NCBI GenBank assembly: GCA_937930025.1
Contig: CALGJW010000265.1
Location: forward strand, 1 to 38,351
Direction of reading: 5' to 3'
Length of the DNA stretch: 38,351 nt
Origin: an uncultured Saprospiraceae bacterium
GTDB lineage: Bacteria; Bacteroidota; Bacteroidia; Chitinophagales; Saprospiraceae
Shown here: positions 35,001-38,351 of the stretch, one piece after another
Layout: each line of letters starts with the position of its first letter
Position numbering within the stretch: the stretch's first letter is position 1
The notes under the pieces: model-generated
What the model was told of the DNA's origin: nothing
Seen by the model: only the letters and a program-made list of their open reading frames with translations
The model's database searches: none
Program-made: the position numbers and the translations under genes

Positions 35001-38000
35001 ATTCCGGCGTACCACAATCTACACAAGTATCTTCCACTTCAAGATTTTGAACTGAAACGATACATCCGTTAGCATCAGTTACTTCTAAGCTATATGAACC
35101 TGGAGCTAAGTTATTTCTATTTGAAACATTGTTTACTCCAGCAACATCTGCCCAATCAAACTGGTAACCAGGAACACCACCGGTAGCTTCTACCGTAATT
35201 TTCCCAGGATCTTGACAAGTTGCATCCTGAATAGCAATGTCCAGTTTCAACTCTTGAGGATCGATTACTTCGAATGTTAAGCTATTCGCTAAACATCCGT
35301 TGGAATCAGAAATCAATAGAATATAATTCCCAGCTGTTAAATCACCGTTGTCAATTTCATCTCCGTTAGCATCAAGAATTACTTCTTGGGCTGGTCCTTG
35401 AAAGTCCAAACTTGGATTTAATGAATAGTCTAAATTTCCATCATTAGTTCCAGCACAACTTACTTCAATCGGAAGGATGCTATTAACAATGATTTGAACA
35501 TCACCTTGCACATCAGCAGCTAGACCAAAGTCAAAAGTTGTGGAACATCCTGTAGTTTGATCAGTGATCTCTATAGAGTAATTACCATCTTCCAAATCAT
35601 TTCTTTGCTGTCCTGATTCACCATCACTCCATTCAAAAGTATATGAACCTGAACCACCTAATACTACAATCTCAACAGATCCATCTGCTTGATCGCAATC
35701 AGGTCTATTCAGAATATTTGCAGAAGCCTGCAAGTTATTTTGCTCTCCAATCTCAATGGCAAGGATATTCTCACATCCTGTAGCAGGATCAGAAACCGTT
35801 ACAAAACAAGTTCCTGCTGGAAGATTTGATGGATTAAAATCTGTAGATCCATTACACCAAGTATAATCAAGTGTAAACGGTGTCATTACAGCAGTTCCAT
35901 TATTCATTCCACATTGTGCAGGAGAAGTTTGTGCTAATGTTGCTTGTGGACCATTTGCATTTTGAACAACTACAGTTTGAGTAACTACACAGTCAACACT
36001 ATTTCCATCCTCAACTGTCACTTGATAAACTCCAGCTGGTAAGTCAACAAATACATTTCCGTTTTGAGTTCCAGCATTTGGACTTAGGAAATACTTATAG
36101 TTAGTTACATCATCAAACATTTGAACCGTAATTGAACCTGTACTTTCATTACAATCAGATTCTATTACAACGATGTTTGCAACAACTGGATCAGTACAAT
36201 TTGAAGAACAAGTTTGACTTAATTGGATATCTAAAATTTCCAAACTACAACCTTGAGCATCTTCAATATTTACACTATAATCTCCAGCAACTAAGCCCGT
36301 TCTATCTTTTGAATTATCTGATCCAGAAAGATCAGTCCAATCAAAAGTATATGCAGCAGTACCTCCAGAAATTTCAATTTGTATACTTCCATCGTCTTCA
36401 CAACTTTGGTCAAGAATTCCAACATTCACTCTTAACTCAGTCGCTTCTGCAATGGAAAAGTCTAAGTTTCCAGCAATACATCCATTAGCATCTTCAACTA
36501 ACATGAAGTAATTGCCAGGGGCAAGGTTATTTTCACTCACCTCTGTTCCCGTTCTATCGATAACATTCATAGTAGCAGGAAGTGCTAAACCATTTGAAGC
36601 TATGTAGTCAAAAGAAACGCTTCCGTTTTCTAAACCTACACAAGATTCGTTTGCTAGGCTTAGCAATTGGATATCAGCTCCTGGCACATCGTTATTTAAA
36701 ACAAAAGTATACGTATCGCTACAGCCTGTAGACAAATCAGTAATATCCACTGCATGAACTCCTTTATTTAACCCTGTTCTTGTTCCATCAGATAACTGTG
36801 TTTGATCTTCCCAAAGGAATTCATAGTTACCTGAACCATTTTCAACAATAATCTCAACCTCACCGTCAGCTTCATCGCAAGTTGGTGCTTGAATAGTATT
36901 ATATGAAATAGTTAAAGCACTTTCTTCTGGAACTTCAACCAGTACGACATCAATACAAGGTGGTACATTTCCATCAGATACAATTACTTCATAAGTTCCA
37001 GGAGCTAGATTAGTTCTTGAAGAACCTGTAAAGTTTCCATTTGACCAAATGTAGTTATTAGATGCAGGCAGGAGACTAACTGATCCATCATTTGCACCAC
37101 AAATTGCTGGTGCTACATTTATTGCATCTACAGTTGGTCCTCCAACAGTTCCTACTGTTACATCAACCACTGTTGAGCAATCGTTAACACCGTTTTGAGT
37201 AACAGTTACAGTGTAAAAACCTGGTGCCAAATCCGAGCGCTTGTTTCCAAGTCCGTTTGGCACACCCTGAATAGTAGACCAGCTATATGAGAAGTTTGAA
37301 ACATTTCCTACAGGAATTATTTCAGCAGAAGCATCTATCTCTCCACAATGAGCTTCGAATACAATTATATCATTGATCAATGGTGCCACACAAGTACACT
37401 CACTTCCAATTGTTACTTCTAATTCTACTGAACAACCCAATGGAGAAGTTGCGATCACTTCATAGGTTCCTGCATCTAAGTCATTTCTTTCAGCTCCATT
37501 TCCACCATCACTCCATACAAAATTGTAATTAGTCGGCTCCAATCTTGCAACTCCGTTTGACATTTCACAGTATTCGGCTTTTGTATAAACTAGTTCTGCA
37601 AAGGTGCTAACACCTTCGAAAGATACTCCGTCAACGTCAAGAGATCCGCAGATTGTTCCACTCCCTTGAGTTAATAATCCGAATACATCAAAGCCAGTAG
37701 TTGTTCCAAAATCTATAATTGATATATCCAAAGTAGCAGGATCATATACTAATGTATGTATTGTATAAGTTGATAGGTCAGATACCGTGAAAGTAGGATT
37801 TGCACCTGCTTCAATAATCACTAAGTCAGAACCCTCGGTTAAAACATATATTGTTTCGAAACCAGCAGGAACAACATCATCGCCATTTGGTATAGCTGAT
37901 ATTGTAGCAGTTCCTTGACTAAGACAATAGTTAGATTGATCCTGATCTAATGTTCCTGCAAAAGCATCACATTGACAAGCATCTTCTATCACTAAGTTAT

Positions 38001-38351
38001 TCAATGTTTCAGAACAGCCCTTTTCATCCGTAACAGTCACGTCATATGATCCTGGAACTAGGTCATCTCTAAGGAACGGATTGTCATTACCCGCTAGGTC
38101 AGCCCAATCAGCAGTAACAACTCCTGATCCTCCAACATATCCAACATTGATACTTCCAAATTCACCACAATTAGCTGGGAATATAGTGTAGTCAACAACT
38201 AGTTCAGGTCCAACTACAACTTCCACAGTTTTTATTGCAGAACATGCACCATTTGAAATAGCAACTGTATAAGTTCCTGCATTATCTGTAGAAACATTCG
38301 TAATAACTGGATTCGCTTCTGAAGAAGTAAATCCATTAGGTCCTGTCCATT
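32020..38351 (-). CDS. giant T9SS type B (gliding-associated C-terminal) surface protein with SprB-like repeats; N-terminus outside window
   Basis: The frame is open through the right edge: 41 codons upstream of the GTG at 38226 continue an Ig-like domain (WTGPNGFTSSEANP, NAGTYTVAISNG), so the true start lies outside. About 2109 residues are visible. Numbered from that GTG, there are about 12 SprB-like Cys modules (1-1065; LAPGTYEVIVSD-type edges). Three 93-residue repeats (about 1167-1445; VLCNNDLMLCDTTVVI) follow, then a unique segment. Three further Cys repeats (QDTACLVICDSLGFCDTT type), a cadherin-like module (IAIDDDTTTTIGNAV to YSISNEFG) and a type B sorting domain (FSGFSPNLDGVNDVF, VFNRWGNQV, LPDGTYFYVIE) complete it. 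It would be secreted by T9SS and act as an adhesin or gliding factor. PorP/SprF follows downstream. Confidence 0.93.
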   Translation of the reverse strand, partial: WTGPNGFTSSEANPVITNVSTDNAGTYTVAISNGACSAIKTVEVVVGPELVVDYTIFPANCGEFGSINVGYVGGSGVVTADWADLAGNDNPFLRDDLVPGSYDVTVTDEKGCSETLNNLVIEDACQCDAFAGTLDQDQSNYCLSQGTATISAIPNGDDVVPAGFETIYVLTEGSDLVIIEAGANPTFTVSDLSTYTIHTLVYDPATLDISIIDFGTTTGFDVFGLLTQGSGTICGSLDVDGVSFEGVSTFAELVYTKAEYCEMSNGVARLEPTNYNFVWSDGGNGAERNDLDAGTYEVIATSPLGCSVELEVTIGSECTCVAPLINDIIVFEAHCGEIDASAEIIPVGNVSNFSYSWSTIQGVPNGLGNKRSDLAPGFYTVTVTQNGVNDCSTVVDVTVGTVGGPTVDAINVAPAICGANDGSVSLLPASNNYIWSNGNFTGSSRTNLAPGTYEVIVSDGNVPPCIDVVLVEVPEESALTISYNTIQAPTCDEADGEVEIIVENGSGNYEFLWEDQTQLSDGTRTGLNKGVHAVDITDLSTGCSDTYTFVLNNDVPGADIQLLSLANESCVGLENGSVSFDYIASNGLALPATMNVIDRTGTEVSENNLAPGNYFMLVEDANGCIAGNLDFSIAEATELRVNVGILDQSCEDDGSIQIEISGGTAAYTFDWTDLSGSDNSKDRTGLVAGDYSVNIEDAQGCSLEILDIQLSQTCSSNCTDPVVANIVVIESDCNESTGSITVQMFDDVTNYKYFLSPNAGTQNGNVFVDLPAGVYQVTVEDGNSVDCVVTQTVVVQNANGPQATLAQTSPAQCGMNNGTAVMTPFTLDYTWCNGSTDFNPSNLPAGTCFVTVSDPATGCENILAIEIGEQNNLQASANILNRPDCDQADGSVEIVVLGGSGSYTFEWSDGESGQQRNDLEDGNYSIEITDQTTGCSTTFDFGLAADVQGDVQIIVNSILPIEVSCAGTNDGNLDYSLNPSLDFQGPAQEVILDANGDEIDNGDLTAGNYILLISDSNGCLANSLTFEVIDPQELKLDIAIQDATCQDPGKITVEATGGVPGYQFDWADVAGVNNVSNRNNLAPGSYSLEVTDANGCIVSVQNLEVEDTCVDCGTPESTDITILTNSADQICFVLESCFDPTQVTYSLSDGTTVGSSTFGNWELDQNGCLIYNAEDLEGNDVDEICIIANDGVNSDTTCISFSIISMPLGGPVTDTIYVSTLPGVTLDSCLNIDEIGGNVTGSNTNASSNDGVFFISNENCYRYIPNPGATGSNVDTAIVVLCNNDLMLCDTTVVIISIGAVSTPTTDTVYINTFVDVTLDDCLNIDEIGGVVTGTNITGNIDDGVFFITADNCYRYIPNPGVTGPFLDTAIVVLCNNDLMLCDTTVVIISIEALSTPTTDTIYVSTPIDVTLDSCLNIDELGGVVTGTNTSATADDGVFFITNDNCYRYIPNPGVSGPFLDTVTVILCNNDLMLCDTTVVILSITNGSNCDPYYTGPTSFVIDDCAQGAPICLDFEIGDLFNYEITDNGVEYDGAFDVCVIDTQYQYVAFQLGAPGAYTLDEWTANGQTFTLPLFTSPQQLADSMNVWDPAGDWEVFGFVIVGGNGTGNYGSLFISANMVPQFEVPNQIIPDATTIYLSDGPHNLLIENIVDGCFQNIVFDVTCTDPPILIDTLLTINEGEIDTYCFDFNNVATIQNLCPAEADGNTSFSLVAGSNCIDITGILLGSDAYCFEVCDAAGVCDTFNVEIQVVPVTDTIIQVINLGTTDSLCLDTTIFQNALDVFINDCENPSNLNVDFVLNNDTYCVAYNADLIGQDTACLVICDSLGFCDTTILIVQVIVPTPDTLEIPILVGETDTLCLDGSELTGPIQTIFNICPQSIGENVDFIIDPTTNCIIYTGTIVGQDTACMVICDAQMVCDTTYVIFDVFNNLLPIAIDDDTTTTIGNAVVIEVLLNDTINGNLEGFEITGQPSNGTVIINPDGTITYTPNDNFCGGIDQFMYSISNEFGTDMAIVTIEVLCEELIIFSGFSPNLDGVNDVFTILGIENFPNNQVCVFNRWGNQVHNEKGYTNDRGWEGTFDGKRLPDGTYFYVIEDGEGTTYSGYLQLHR
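33893..34729 (-). repeat. three tandem 279-bp (93-residue) repeats inside the adhesin gene
   Basis: The marker TCACAAAG occurs at 33923, 34202 and 34481, exactly 279 bases apart each time, with long stretches of near-identical DNA around it. Each unit encodes a core of CLNIDEIGG, DDGVFFI, NCYRYIPNPG and CNNDLMLCDTTVV. The DNA-level similarity indicates recent tandem duplication or gene conversion. Confidence 0.9.
35025..37398 (-). repeat. two consecutive ~395-residue super-repeats, each of five SprB-like modules
   Basis: Block 1 (about 37398-36213) and block 2 (about 36203-35025) have the same order of five different modules, with matching landmarks: DIIVFEAHCGE and NIVVIESDCNE; INVAPAICGANDGS and AQTSPAQCGMNNGT; PTCDEADGEVEI and PDCDQADGSVEI; WTDLSGSDN and WADVAGVNN; ends SQTC and EDTC. 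A module of the fifth type (WADLAGNDN, ending EDAC) also occurs at the right edge, hinting at a third block outside. Confidence 0.75.

Noticed and set aside
36132-36488. 118-codon plus-strand reading frame rich in Gln, Leu, Asn and Tyr
   Set aside because: It is the antisense shadow of the SprB-like repeats; the composition is typical of a reverse-frame artefact.
38224-38226. GTG as the start codon of the giant adhesin
   Set aside because: The same frame stays open to the window edge and encodes the preceding part of an Ig-like domain, so it is internal.
32020-38351. CRISPR-like or promoter-like periodicity in the right third
   Set aside because: The periodicity is coding repeats of the adhesin in frame, with long units and no short identical repeats with unique spacers.

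Overview
The window (low GC, tightly packed) comes from a member of the phylum Bacteroidota. The evidence is a SusC/SusD pair, surface-type lipoproteins, a PorP/SprF protein beside a giant protein with a type B (gliding-associated) type IX secretion C-terminus, and promoters of the TTG-N18-21-TAnnTTTG kind. The style of the giant Cys-rich, SprB-repeat protein resembles Saprospiria, but that placement is an inference.

Layout. 1-5.1 kb, mostly minus strand: partial pnp, rpsO, an orphan membrane histidine kinase, mazG, a small Cys-rich membrane protein (plus strand) and ribA. 5.3-17.4 kb, minus strand: a polysaccharide utilization locus, in transcription order a periplasmic-propeller/Y_Y_Y/LuxR-HTH regulator with a TTG start, SusC, SusD, an Ig/LamG surface lipoprotein, an Ig-fused GH144-like enzyme and a second, shorter GH144-like enzyme. 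From family knowledge the likely substrate is beta-1,2-glucan. 17.8-20.5 kb, plus strand: M48 metalloprotease, DUF192 protein and CoxE-like VWA protein. 20.9-26.4 kb: a sugar-oxidation cluster with a ThuA-like/PQQ-type dehydrogenase/PKD/cytochrome c/CBM-like lipoprotein, a Tat-exported TIM-barrel isomerase/epimerase, a rhodanese and a DUF1080 3-keto-glycoside hydrolase-like lipoprotein. 26.6-28.1 kb: a DUF234-type AAA ATPase preceded by a perfect 15-bp inverted repeat. 28.3-30.3 kb, minus strand: tRNA-Lys(UUU), a HAD phosphatase and dinB. 30.36-30.57 kb, minus strand: an apparent stand-alone structured RNA with its own terminator. 30.7-38.35 kb, minus strand: PorP/SprF and a giant T9SS adhesin that runs off the right edge.

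How the genes work together. In the PUL, the regulator would sense an oligosaccharide in the periplasm. The Ig-GH144 enzyme and the LamG protein, whose mature N-termini are acidic after the lipid-bearing Cys, would act on the cell surface. SusC/D would import the fragments and the shorter GH144 enzyme would trim them in the periplasm. In the second cluster, surface or periplasmic oxidation of sugars to keto-sugars would be followed by isomerization and hydrolysis. The giant adhesin and its PorP partner form a typical T9SS type B pair.

The least explained items are the candidate structured RNA with two competing long-range helices (30355-30570), an unannotated 31-residue membrane peptide (20542-20637), the inverted repeat before the AAA ATPase (26573-26621) and the higher-order super-repeat of the adhesin.
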